Shown here piece after piece: positions 35,318 to 45,638 of a stretch of 64,000 nucleotides of DNA; the first letter of the stretch is position 1, and each line of letters opens with the position of its first letter. Both the position numbers and the translations under genes were made by a program. The stretch is from Cylicocyclus nassatus. Taxonomy: Eukaryota > Nematoda > Chromadorea > Rhabditida > Strongylidae. The notes under the pieces were generated by a model that was not told where the DNA came from, did no database searches, and saw nothing but the letters and a program-made list of their open reading frames with translations. The DNA is taken from the NCBI GenBank assembly GCA_958299035.1, contig CATQJL010000001.1, forward strand, positions 30,409,228 to 30,473,227, in the 5' to 3' direction.

Positions 35318-35505
35318 AGGCCCTGGCCAGACTTCGTTCAAAAGCGCCCAAAAGCGCGCAGAAGCGCCCAAAAGCGCGCAAAAGCGCCCAAACTTCTGTA
35401 ACCCCTCCTCACTCTCTCTCATCTCTCTTCACACGAGAGAGTGAAGAGACACCAGAGAAATTTGGGCGCTTTTGGGCGCTTTTGAGCGAAGTCTGGCCAG
35501 GGCCT
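35318..35505. mobile_element. Foldback element with AAAAGCGCCC repeats
   Basis: The termini AGGCCCTGGCCAGACTTCG are perfect inverted repeats. Each arm continues into tandem AAAAGCGCCC-like decamers (five on the left, two on the right) around a short CT-rich core. It stands 36 bp before the first CREB-type exon. Confidence 0.85.
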
Positions 35506-35540
35506 AAGAAATTACAAAATTTTATTTGATGTGCTTGCAG

Positions 35541-35618
35541 GTTCGTCCGGCATCCCCATGAACCACGACGGACATGCTAGCAAACCTGTCGGTAGTATGG
35601 ATCCCTCAACTTTTACAG
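35541..35618 (+). CDS. crh-1-like: Candidate upstream exon of the CREB-like gene
   Basis: This 78-bp exon follows TGCTTGCAG and ends at TACAG|GTAATTT. It is phase 1 at both ends and open in the frame that continues into the next exon. The peptide (GIPMNHDGHASKPVGSMDPS) has no domain of its own. The link to the bZIP exon rests on phase, 59-bp intron length and direction. Confidence 0.5.
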
Positions 35619-35677
35619 GTAATTTCAGCAAAGGATTTTCTAATTTCCCAGCATATATCGAGTCATTTTTCTCCCAG

Positions 35678-35858
35678 ATTGGCACCTATTGCTTTCCGGG
35701 TACATTAGCTCCGCGTCCCCGACCATGGCGGCTGGATCGCGAGGTTCGATGGGCGGAGGTAGTTGCGGTGGCGGAGGCGAAGTTGCATCGACTAGAAAAC
35801 GGCAAGCCGATTGCTGAAGAATCGCGAAGCGGCAAAAGAATGTCGTCGCAAAAAGAAG
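35678..35858 (+). CDS. crh-1-like: CREB-family bZIP basic-region exon, with a 1-base frame break
   Basis: CREB proteins bind cAMP-response elements as leucine-zipper dimers in the nucleus. After TTTCTCCCAG the frame gives a Gly/Ser-rich linker and STRKRQA, then breaks. In the next frame follows RLLKNREAAKECRRKKK, which is the CREB/CREM/ATF1 basic region; its Asn, two Ala, Cys and Arg are the DNA-contacting residues. The break lies at about 35806-35808, and one missing base would account for it and would make the exon end in phase 0 at AAG|GTAGGT. The leucine-zipper exon that should follow was not found in this window. Either an assembly error or a gene fragment; gene name by similarity only. 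Confidence 0.75.
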
Positions 35859-36083
35859 GTAGGTGTTATTTTATTTTTATATATCAATTGATTTTACAGT
35901 TTTACAATTTGCGAAGTTGAAGAGAATTAGTCAGTATCTAATTTTTGTCCCAAAGGGTGGACGTTTGCTTTCGCTTTTTTTTCTAGCAGTACGCTCGAGG
36001 CGGGCCGCGTGGCTTTAGTAGCATCATCTTTACTTTTCTTCACTGTTTTGATTCCATATTACATCGTGTGCCATCATTCCACA

Positions 36084-36287
36084 ACCGAGACGGCCCCATC
36101 TATTCCTACCGGGCTGGATGCTCGGGCGGTTTGCGCGCGGCAGCCGAGTGGCTTAGGGGCGCACATTCTCTCACATGTGTGCGAGAATGCACCGCTGTTG
36201 ATCGACGCCCATAAGAATGCGCGCCCCTTTGGGCTGCCGCGCGCGAACCTCACGCGCAACCAGTCCGGTAGAGATAGATGGCACCAA
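36084..36287. mobile_element. GC-rich inverted-repeat element
   Basis: The ends CCATCTATTCCTACCGG and CCGGTAGAGATAGATGG are inverted. Arms of about 75 bp include GCGCGCGGCAGCC and GGCTGCCGCGCGC. ORFs on both strands simply read the palindrome. Confidence 0.8.
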
Positions 36288-36800
36288 AGTGAGCTGACAT
36301 CTGCAAAATGAACTGCAGCATAAAGTTATTGATTCTAGCAATCTCATAGTTGTACAAGCTTTCAGTTGTCCCTCTGGTAACTCTAAAGTTAGTTCGTAAA
36401 GAAATCCAGTTGTAGAACCGCGTTCCCATACAAATTTCATGAGTGTGTTTTAAGCACCGCAAAGCAACTGAAATGACAGGATTACGATGTACACCTAATT
36501 ATCACATACAATATTCCTGAACTTCGGGTATTCGGAAGATGATTTAGGAAACACCTCGAGGTCTAGCAGCAGTGTTGCAGGATTCCCCGTCGTAATTCAT
36601 GATGGTTCTCGGGTCATTACTCTCCGCTTTCCAATTCTAGGAAAGCAGCTGAGGATACACGAACATCAGGCTGTATTGGAAGCTTATTTGGAACAATCAT
36701 AAACCTCATGAGCTTGATCATACCGAAAGGTATTGCATTGGTTTGGTTTTTTCAAGCAATGTACCTCACTACACTTACTTCGCTTATGTTTTCGCTTTTA

Positions 36801-37051
36801 GGGTACGGCCATAGGTTGCCGGCAACTTTTGTCGGTGTTGTCCGTTGTTGTCATTGTTGTCCGTTTTTGTCCGTTGTTGTCGGTTGTTGTCGATGTTGTC
36901 GGTTTGTCGGATGTTGTCGGTGTTGGCGGGGTTGCCGGTCGTTGTAGGAGCTCATGGTGGCCTCCACGTTTCGAGCGCTCTCTAAGCTGTCTACCTCGAC
37001 AACACCAACAACAACACCGACAACAATTGCCGGCAACCTATGGCCGTTCCC
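36801..37051. mobile_element. Inverted-repeat element built of GTTGTCG words
   Basis: The termini GGCCATAGGTTGCCGGCAA and TTGCCGGCAACCTATGGCC are perfect inverted repeats. The left half is a run of GTTGTCGNT-like words and the right half carries ACAACACC words. It is 251 bp and lies in the region between possible exons. Confidence 0.85.
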
Positions 37052-37199
37052 TTGAGCAGTATTTGTGTCAATCATCGCGCACTCTTACATGTATTCATGG
37101 GAATATGTGAGGGGATCGCAAAGGGTCATTTAAGACACCAGAATCTTCAAAGATCTTGATTCTTCAAATTATATTTGAAGCTTGGAATGTCGTTTCAGA

Positions 37200-37362
37200 A
37201 GTACAGTCACAGTACGTCGGGTATATGAGCATACGGAACTCAGTTGTCATTACAAGAACGTGCCTCAGAAAGATACTAGGTAATGGTTACTTCGTTTCCT
37301 GGTCCTTAACTAATTAATTTCTTTCTTCCAGACAACCATATCCAATAAGCAACCTTAGTTGA
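37200..37362 (+). CDS. Candidate pair of 3' exons, unknown protein
   Basis: Exon 37200-37279 follows GTCGTTTCAG and ends at ACTAG|GTAATGG; a 52-nt intron with TTTCTTTCTTCCAG leads to 37332-37362. Joined, the frame stays open and stops at TGA 37360-37362 (contains HYKNVPQKDTRQPYPISNL). The intron is a textbook short nematode intron. No family is recognised and the upstream exon is unknown; it is on the CREB-like gene's strand but does not look like a leucine zipper. Confidence 0.4.
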
Positions 37363-37713
37363 TATTGCATCTCTGTCTTGACGGAAAACAGTAACGTTCA
37401 CTCCTCCAACATAATCTTATTAGAATGGCGTTTAGCTACTTGGTGTTAGTTTACTAACATATGACAACGGTTCAGGTGCGTGTTTCATGTTTTTTTTTCG
37501 GAAAAGGGTACACATTCTTGACGTTCTGTCTTGCAGTACATTGCTGCCGTATCGACGGATAAAGAAAATTAATAACCATTTCTCTGAGCGGACTTATCCA
37601 TGCCACCTTTCACTGCCTGGTTAGGCGACTATTGCCTCGTCGCTTTTCGGACGGAATTAAGGTAAGGCTGGAATGAAAAAAGAGATCGGTAAAAGAGGAT
37701 AACACCGTAATGA

Positions 37714-37795
37714 TGAGGGTCGGGAGGGAGGGAGAGATAAGAGAGGGAGGGATAGAGATAGAGTAACGAGAGGGGGAAGAGGAAGACAAGATTGC
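37714..37795. repeat. Purine-rich tract
   Basis: GGGAGGGAGGGAGAGATAAG and similar sequence, almost all A and G on the + strand. Confidence 0.85.
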
Positions 37796-38283
37796 AGTAA
37801 TGTATCTTTCCGAATATCTGCATCAGATAGGTCGGAGAAAAAGGAGCTAATTTACATTTGACCGAGCAGATTTGGATGATCAGTAAGGGTGCAATGTAAA
37901 GTGTTTAGTCACCTGCAGCTTGTTGTCAATTGTGGATGCCATCTACTCTGGAGATTAATTGTTGTTAACATGCAAATAAACATTGACCTTTTTGTTGTTG
38001 ATTTGTGCTGTGCACTCCTATTTGACCATGTCTTTTGAGATAATACCTTTTTGTTTCTTTTTCTTGTGTGTTATAAGCACATGCTTGACACACTCTCTGG
38101 TTTGCCGTAAACATATGCACCACATACATATGGTTTGCAAAACTTTATTGAGAAATTTGGTTAAGGTAGTGATATCATTTGCATGTAGTATTGATATGCA
38201 TAGCATGAGGAATTCTAAGCGAAACGTTGGTAGTATACAAGGTAGTGTAACAGACGAAGAAATAGTGTCAATGAGGATACAAG

Positions 38284-39417
38284 TCAAAATGAGAGATCGC
38301 GGGACGTGTCCGGCGATGAGGGATCAAGGCGAGAGGTGCTTGGAGAGTGAGAAGTGGTCGGAGAAAATGGATCAGCATGAGAAGTGCTTGGGAGATCGGG
38401 GTCGACGCGAGAAGTGGATGCTGGCTTTTTTTCTTTTATATTTCCACCTTCTGCTTTGACGACTTCCTGTAGTCTCCATTGTATACCCTCTACGTATCTT
38501 TTGCATTTTTGCGGCGTGAGTGTTCTCCAGAACTCTCTGATCGCGAGCTTCAGCTCGTGGAGATTTCTTATAGAGTGCCTTCTAAACGAGGTTAGTTTGG
38601 AAAAGTGGGAAAATGTACTGAAGTGTGATACCTTAGGAAACTCTTCATACTCCCCCAGATTAGTTCGATGGGATTGAGATCTGGTGACTCGGGGGGCCAG
38701 TCCAGAACTTTTATTTTCCATGCGTCAAGTTTCTTCTTTGTGAATACACTTGTGTGCGCGGGTGCATTGTCGTGTACCAATCTTGCGAATCCTCAAAAGT
38801 TATTCTTATATGAATATCAAAAGTTGGTTCGGTGAACTGGCAACTGAAAATAACAGACCATGATAGATAGTATTGTGGAATTTCAAGTAACACTTTTCCA
38901 AAATCCTACAGTATGTGGCACTGTTGATTCGCATATGACCAGGCAGAATAGCTAGACTGGTAGTCCCTCTCATAGAGATGCCTCCCCATATGTGAACTTT
39001 TGCCGGATGCTTGGGCCTTGCTCGAAGCCGGGCTCTGTACTTACCAAGTCTGGTGTAGCAAAATTTTGAGGATGTAAACACTGAAAAAGGTATGGTACTT
39101 TTCAAGAAATGGAAAACATAGTTGCGTACCTTCTACTGTGCTCTCGTCGGTGAATACGCAATCAGCAAAAATTTCGTTTTGTGTCAGCATTGAAGTGGCA
39201 AACTCTAGCCTCTTCACTTTATTCACATCTCTAATCATTTGGCAGTATTGGACACCAGTTTTTGAGAATCCAAGTAGTTTGCGAAAACTTCTCAGTTGGC
39301 TTTCGCTCACTGTGATATTGTACAGATCCCTTAGGCGGGTTTTTATCTCCGGAATAGTGGTGGAACTATTAGCAGCGTAAGAGCTTCTAATTACATCCCA
39401 TATTTTTTTGATGTGTG
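38284..39417 (-). CDS. Tc1-type transposase, four exons, DD34E
   Basis: It would cut and paste Tc1-type elements. Exons (minus): 39417-39130, 39080-38859, 38791-38632, 38581-38284, joined by introns of 49, 67 and 50 nt, all in frame. Exon 1 holds the end of the helix-turn-helix region and the first catalytic Asp (CVFTDEST). Exon 2 holds KVHIWGGISMRGTTSL. Exon 3 has the second Asp in VHDNAPAHTS and, after 34 residues, the Glu in SPDLNPIELIWG. Exon 4 gives the usual KCKRYVEGIQWRLQEV end, then an unusual tail of about 45 residues with repeated Ser-Thr-Ser and Asp-Pro. The acceptor at 39418-39420 implies an upstream exon with the first DNA-binding domain, not found. No terminal repeats were seen. 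Frame and triad are intact. Confidence 0.85.
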
Positions 39418-39420
39418 CTA

Positions 39421-40920
39421 AAATAATTCTTCATTCAAACATCAAGATGGTTGTTTTTTTCTATATGTGATAGTTAAGTGGGAAAGCTATGTAATCGTAA
39501 CGATAGAACTGCAAATTTACGAGCTAAGGATCTCGGTTTGTAGCGTCTCTTTTGCAAGGGTGATGATAAATGCCATCTTCTGAGAAAGTACTTCAACTTG
39601 GCGCGCGTGGCATGTGGGTCTCTCTGCAATATACTAATTGCGTTGGAGAATTACATATGAAAAGTAAGATTTACTTTCTTCACTTCGCGAAGGATGTATT
39701 CCATAGATTTTCCTTCTCTACGAAATCTCATAATCATGTCGATGTGGTCCAACAGTGGCATACTTGAACAGGCAGACGAGATTTGAAAAACTAAATGCAG
39801 TACTTGAACATGGTATTCTGAAGTACAAAGCTACGAAAATCTAGGAAGTAAAAATGAAAATGAAAGAGTTGAAAGTTTGGCAATGATGACATAGGTCTAG
39901 ATTTTCAGTAAAGTGAAATGGATTTCGTCATTGTAATTGCACAAACGTCCTTATGTTCACTTCAGGACCCGACCGACGTCTTTACGAAGTTTATGGAAGA
40001 GGAATCTCGGAAGAAATGACAATTGACTTACAACCTAAGTCGTTCGTCGTTAGCCTCCATGTCCATTGCAGTATTCTACCTTGTGTCTTTCCGTAGCTAT
40101 TGTACACATGTAATATTCACTTCCATGCAAATGTGTGGTCTTCATTTGTTTGAATTTGTCTGCTATGATGGGCTTAATTCGTATTTTTGTTTAAACCAGT
40201 CACGAATAAATTCTAAGCGTGCGTATAGAGAGCATCCGCAGCGATGGATGCTTACGGTTAAATAAAGACGATTGTGCTTGTCGAATACTGTTGTCAACTA
40301 CTCTTGCCTCACTTGATGAACCACTACGAAAAGTATTGAATCAGTTCTTTCACACTACGCCGCAGGCTGTGGCATGCACGCAGGGATCACGACATGCTAC
40401 GCCTCCCCCCCCCCTCTTCAAGGCTGCCACTTGCACACAGGCGCTTACGCCGCGGCTAAGGTGTACCTCTGGGGAACCTAATTTGTGGTGCAATCTGTGT
40501 ACATGCGGATGTCATCTGTCCTCGCACTATGTTTTGCTAGAGTGCGAGTGTATGCCAAGATGAACAATAGCTGCGTATAAACATACTGTACTCCTGCGTT
40601 GTTGTCAGTATGCCGTGCATAAAGTGTCCTATTTGGAGCAGTATTAAAACGAATTGAAAATAGTGTAGAAAGTAAGAATCAGAGACTACTCAGCTCCTAG
40701 CGTTTTTTCCATCTTTTTAAGCATCATCTTAGCGTAATGAAGAATTCGAGAGAGACTTGGGCCACGCAAAGCATGTGGCTGGCACGAGCTATCGTTCATG
40801 TTGGCTGCCCCCACCCTCTAGAGTACTACAAAAATTCGTTACTTCTCATGTTGATTTGTATCTCCGGTTAATGAACGAATCTATCATTTATGAACTGGAG
40901 AAAGTAAGTTCTGTTGTTTC
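39421..40920. other. No firm gene; one possible exon at 39966
   Basis: After CACTTCAG at 39965 the + strand is open (RRLYEVYGRGISEEMTIDLQ) to a stop near 40097, and AATAAA signals follow at about 40205 and 40259; it might be a 3' exon. The 114-codon ORF 40219-40563 has no domain. Nothing else. Confidence 0.25.
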
Positions 40921-40947
40921 AGTTCGCGTACGGTGAATAGTACGCTG

Positions 40948-42232
40948 ATGGATCGCTATGCAGTGGTCTTTTTCGCATCGCCAGAAAACCCCACTTCCGA
41001 TGTTGTATCCATCTCTGATATAATAGGGACGGCGCTGGTGAAGAGGACAGTTAAAGTTAGATGGAATGATGGGAAGCAATACAAAGCGAAGGTTAGTGGT
41101 ACAGGATGTTGTATCCTCTTGCATATGATGGCGATTGCCTCTGTGAAGTTGCCTGTCTGTTTGTAAGTGTGACAACGAGATTTTCATAGATGTGAGGAAC
41201 TCTATTGCAGATATTGTATATTGGAACAAAGCACGAGTGCGAGCGTAAAGCCGAGCAAGTCACCGCAGATGGTGAAATTGTAGAGGAATTTGACATTGTT
41301 CCAGGAACATCTGTCCGAAGGTACCGTTTTTCCGTTTTTCGAGCTACTTCACTGTCTGTTCTTATCAAATTTCGTCTTGCGAATTATAAGCTGCGGGAAC
41401 TATTTCGAATGTGGGTCAGCGTCGTACTGGATACAAAATTAGCTTTCAGAGAGTCTCGGATTTTTCGCAATTTGTATTTTTTAGCCCAAGTGAAGACGCC
41501 GCATCATCCCTGAATGAAGGCGAAGAGGAGAATCAAGCTTTGGCTGAGTAAGTTACACGTGTCGGAGAACTAAGGGCTGAGATTTTGCCACGCCGTTTCG
41601 AAAACGAATTTCGCTCGTTCAAGCAGCAAGTCACAAACCAGTTGCGGGAAATCACTTCATTGAATAGAGAGATTCTTCGACGTTTGCCTACTCAAACGGC
41701 GAAGTCAAAAAATTCTGGTATGATTGTATTTCTTTACACCGAATATTAGGAAGAAATCTTTTTCAGATGCCATTGAGTACAACTTTGTCTCGCAAGAGAA
41801 AGTGGAGCAATTGCGTGCAATGCGCTCGGGCAACATAAGTCAGTTTGTACTTGATTTAGAGAAGCTTGTGTATGGTGACCATAGTGACGTACTGAACCAC
41901 GTCGAGGATAGACTCGCGACAGCGGACAGGATGCAATTTATTGAAAAAGTAAGAGAGATACAATGAAATTGTAACTTCTCATATAATGTTTTCAGTGCGT
42001 TTACAAGTACTACGCCATACCCGTGGAAGCTAGAGCCGCCACATGGAAACTGGCAAAAAACGCTTTAAATTCTCGAGCTCGAAGGAATCGAAAAAAGAGT
42101 GCTCCTGCGACTTCAGCAGAACAATCTAGAACAAACAATAACAACAACAGTAATATCGACGTCGCGGATGAAAACGACCCTTTTTTGTTCGATGATGATG
42201 ATGATGATGATGATGATGAAAACGAAAACTAG
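40948..42232 (+). CDS. BEN-domain-like nuclear protein, five exons, internal TAA
   Basis: BEN domains bind DNA or chromatin proteins. Exons: 40948-41091, 41211-41320, 41485-41717, 41767-41948, 41996-42232, about 301 codons, all phases agreeing. The N-terminal part (VVFFASPENP, VKVRWNDGKQYKAK) resembles the small beta-rich module in front of BEN domains. A charged, coiled-coil-like middle follows, then a helical region (DLEKLVYGDHSDVLN, YYAIPVEARAATWKLAKNAL, SRARRNRKK) that fits a BEN domain by pattern only. The end is Asn-rich, then a run of nine Asp. The ATG lies 25 nt after GTTTCAG (40922), a possible spliced-leader or cis acceptor. An in-frame TAA (41549-41551) interrupts exon 3; it sits in a 27-nt stretch GTAAGT...CTAAG that might be an extremely short intron. 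Confidence 0.65.
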
Positions 42233-42343
42233 TAGTGTTTTTTAATATTTGTTGAGTGTTTTTATTCCTTGTTATGCAAACTTTATTTTGTTCCCGTCCC
42301 ATATGTCAGCGATCTATTTCATCTATGTCTTCACGATGACGGT

Positions 42344-42451
42344 TTTGCTTCATGTATCCTACTCCACATGTTCTGAAGATTCTGCTTCGATTTTTTCCTT
42401 TACATTTTGCTCCATGTATCCTACTCTACATGTTCTGAAGATTCTGCTTAC
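42344..42451. repeat. 62-bp tandem duplication in the 3' flank
   Basis: TCATGTATCCTACTCCACAT...TTCTGAAGATTCTGCTT occurs at about 42349 and again at about 42411 with one change, just downstream of the BEN-like gene, probably in its 3' untranslated region. Confidence 0.85.
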
Positions 42452-42459
42452 TTAGTCCA

Positions 42460-43140
42460 CACATTTTAGATTCTTTTTTTACCGGTTAAAAAGTTTCGGA
42501 TGATATTGAAGTAAACTATAAATAAATTTGGGTCAATACTTTGATTAAGGAAATCTGGAAAGCATGCAATCAAGAACACAATTATACTCGAAATTTTCGC
42601 AATTCATTTATTTATAGAAATAGTCGATTTCATGAAAGGATCTCATAACATGAACATATTACACTTGATGGTCGACATAAAAATAAAAATCTTGCTGCTT
42701 TCAAAAAGTCTTATACCTCCCATTGTAATGACGGATGACGGATGCGAACTGTCAGAGGTTCTCCATGCATAACTCATTCGAACTAGCTAATCAAATAATC
42801 GTATTTGCTTCGCTTCCCACACTAGAGTTGTTTCTGAGCTGCGGTAGGCAGACTTTGGGCGGACGTGAATTTTTCAAAGTTCGCTGACCATTCTCCTTAC
42901 CTTTGCGAGAAGTTCCAAAGACTCTTTATTGAAAGAGACTAAGAGGAATGCTATCGACTTCCATCTTTCTACACACATACTGTGCATTGAATTTTCCTTT
43001 GCGAACATGTTCGCTGATTACTATTCTCAACGATCATATCTTTCAGATTACTCATTGTTCAGATATGATGCGATCATGCGTAATACTTCAGCGAGGGACC
43101 CATCAATCGCCGATTTCGCTATTTGAATTCTGAATTTTCG
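42460..43140. other. No recognised gene
   Basis: Includes AATAAA near 42520, possibly the polyadenylation signal of the BEN-like gene. Two short overlapping ORFs (42929-43133) have no domain. Confidence 0.25.
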
Positions 43141-43149
43141 CAATTTTTT

Positions 43150-44340
43150 CAATCGATTGCTGCAGTGAGGGATCCGCAGTTGAACCAGAAAAAAGCAGTA
43201 CTATTCCAGTATACCGACCCCAAAAATTAAAAATCTCGGATTTCGCTCAAACTCGGTATAGGGGGGTTATTCGATCCGCTGATGCCGAATATCATATCGA
43301 TTCCGTGCGACAGCACCATTTTCCTGGGGTTACGGTGGGTACACGGTAGGAGGTCAAAATCACAAAATTCTCTGAGACTTGGTGCAGGGGGGTTATTTGA
43401 CATGCTGAACACGAATATGATATCGATTCGTTACGGTAGCACCTCATTCCGGGGTTATGGTGGGTATACGGTAAGGGGTCAAAATCACGATATCCGCTGA
43501 AACTTCGTGTAGGGGGGTTATTTGACATGCTGATCATGATTATGATGTTTATTAGTTACGATAGTGCCTCATTCCAACGTTACGTTGGGTATTACCAATA
43601 CCACCGCTAGATCGAGATTCAGGGCTTGAAATCTCAGTCACACGTCGAAAATTTCCTCCCTCTGCTTTGCTTAGGCAAAAGGCGCCGCAGGGTGTATCGC
43701 GCGCGGCGGTGGGTTTAAAGCAGTGAATTAGACCCTCCTACAGTATACCCACCATAACCCCGGAATGAGTTGCTACCGTAACGAATCGATATCATATTCG
43801 TGTTCAGCATGTCAAATAACCCCCCTGCACCAAGTCTCAGAGAATTTTGTGATTTTGACCTCCTACCGTGTACCCACCGTAACCCCCGGAAAATGGTGCT
43901 GTCGCACGGAATCGATATGATATTCGGCATCAGCGGATCGAATAACCCCCCTATACTGAGTTTGAGCAAAATCCGAGATTTTTAATTTTTGGGGTCGGTA
44001 TACTGGAATAGCGCCAAAAAAGCCTGTAGGTCACATAATACATAATATATACTATAAGAGATAGAGCGTAAGAACTCGCACAGCGTTTTCTAAAGTATTT
44101 CTTACAGTATGTCAAAAATGATCCAATTTTGTGATATCATATCAGTGATAAATGATAGAATGATGATATCAATGACAACGATAGATAAGAATGGCTTAAA
44201 TTCATGCGGTCGACTCCCACATTCATCTTCCATATGGGTGCAGAATTTCAGCCCAGGCTTCGGCGTGAAGCCAGTTGAAGCAAAAATGCCATTTTAAGTA
44301 AGAATTGGCAGCAATGGGGCATGTGCCGATGACAGATCGA
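43150..44340. repeat. Repeat R, third copy, split by a foldback insertion
   Basis: 43150-43196 (CGATTGCTGCAGTGAGGGAT...) and 44016-44340 (CGCACAGCG..., TCAGTGATAAATGATAGAAT) together match one unit of repeat R as seen at 44340-44560. The foldback element at 43197-44015 lies exactly at the break. Confidence 0.7.
43197..44015. mobile_element. Foldback element with 8-bp target duplication
   Basis: AAAAAAGC stands on both sides (43189-43196 and 44016-44023). The ends share CTATTCCAGTATACCGACCC in inverted orientation. The left arm contains about three tandem units of 125 bp (starting near 43260, 43386 and 43511), the right arm about two in the opposite direction, around a 150-bp core. The 8-bp duplication points to hAT-like or P-like movement. 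No transposase. The 125-bp monomer also occurs singly in repeat D at 48880 and 52720. Confidence 0.85.
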
Positions 44341-44351
44341 TCGATTGCTGC

Positions 44352-44931
44352 AGCGAGGGATCTACCAATTGACCGAACAATAGAACTAGGAAATCCTGTA
44401 AATCACTTATTATGAGAGAAACAGCGATAGAAATTCACACAGCGTTTCCTACAATACTTTTCTTACCATATGCCGAAAATGATCCAAAAATGTGTTATTA
44501 TCAGTGATAAATGATAAAATGCTTATATCAGTGATAAGGATAGATAAAAACTGCCCAATTTTTCGCGATAATTTTCGATAATGAGAACTTCGTACCAGGA
44601 CCTCCTATTCGCGACTTACACTGTGATAGATGCTAATAAAAGCCTTAACATAGAAAACAACAAGGTATCACCATATGTCTACCGTGTCACTGAGAACTAC
44701 TGACATATTGTATACCAGAAGATTCGTCTCATGAAGCTGAAGTCAAATCTTCACTTAGATTATAAATAAAGCTGTTTTAAAACAAGTTATAGCTAAATCC
44801 CGCTTATCCCGCAAATCCCGCGAAGTCGCGAATCCCGCGAATCCCGCAAATCCCGACAATCCCGCAAATCCCGACAATCCCGCGAATCCCGACAATCCCG
44901 CAGTTTTGGACAAATTCCACCGCTGCAACTG
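44352..44931. repeat. Repeat R, copy 2
   Basis: Inverted relative to 30889-31470 over about 580 bp, ending CCGCTGCAACTG just before element c. Non-coding. Confidence 0.88.
44796..44903. repeat. Minisatellite, about 10-bp AATCCCGCNN units
   Basis: About eleven units, against about six in the other R copy. The repeated GFAGLSGFAG peptide in the minus ORF 44755-45051 is its translation. Confidence 0.92.
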
Positions 44932-44933
44932 TA

Positions 44934-45636
44934 TTAGGTCGGTCCGAAAGTTCTGTCGTTTCATTTTGAAAATTTGTAACTCTGCGCTATCCCAATGGAT
45001 TTGCATCTTTGTAATTTTATTTGAAAGCATAAGTTTTTCGCTTTCGAGCACAGTCTTGGTTAGCTTCTATTACACACTGACTGCAGAGATAAAAATGAAA
45101 AACTAAGACAAACTAAGTTTTGCTGATTCAAGTTAGGTCGCCATAAATTTGAAACGCTACAGAAAATTCTGAAAAGTCTAGTATATAAAGTTTTTCAACT
45201 CATTCTTTACAATTGTTGAAAGACTGTGCTGTTTAAATGCTTAGAGAAGTTTTGAATTTCGAGTTTACTCAGAAAACGCCAAAATTAATTAATTTGTCAC
45301 TTTTTCCGAAATTCATATCTTCTCTCAGAGACGTTCAAACAGCACAGTCTTTTAACAGGTATAAAAAGTGGGTCAAAAAACTTATATGCTGGACTTTTCA
45401 GATTTTTCTGTAGCGTTTCAAATTTATGGCGACCTAACTTAAAATCAGCAAAACTTGGTTGGCCTTACTTTTTCATTTTTATCTCTGCAGTCAGTGTGTG
45501 ATAGAATCTAATCAAGACTGTGCTCGAAAGCGAAAAAGTTATGCTTTCAAATAAAATTACAAAGATGCAAATTTATTGGGATAGCGCAGAGTTACAAATC
45601 TTCAAAAATGAAACGACAGAACTTTTGGACCGACAA
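44934..45636. mobile_element. Mariner-type foldback element, copy c
   Basis: The left end TTAGGTCGGTCCGAAAGTTC follows TA; the right end TTTTGGACCGACAA is slightly decayed and is followed by TA. Arms of about 300 bp are inverted copies. No transposase. Confidence 0.85.
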
Positions 45637-45638
45637 TA

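Noticed and set aside
36490..36702. Open + strand stretch ending at TAA 36700-36702 (contains LGKQLRIHEHQAVLEAYLEQ) as the missing CREB zipper
   Set aside because: It lacks the heptad leucines and the conserved CREB zipper sequence, has no ATG and no phase-consistent splice link.
37983..38459. 158-codon + strand ORF
   Set aside because: Its second half is the antisense of the last transposase exon, and the first half has no domain.
40219..40563. 114-codon + ORF with several Cys
   Set aside because: No start context, no domain, and a poly-C tract in the middle; the Cys residues do not form a known finger.
44755..45051. 98-codon ORF with repeated GFAGLS peptide
   Set aside because: It is the translated 10-bp minisatellite in repeat R.
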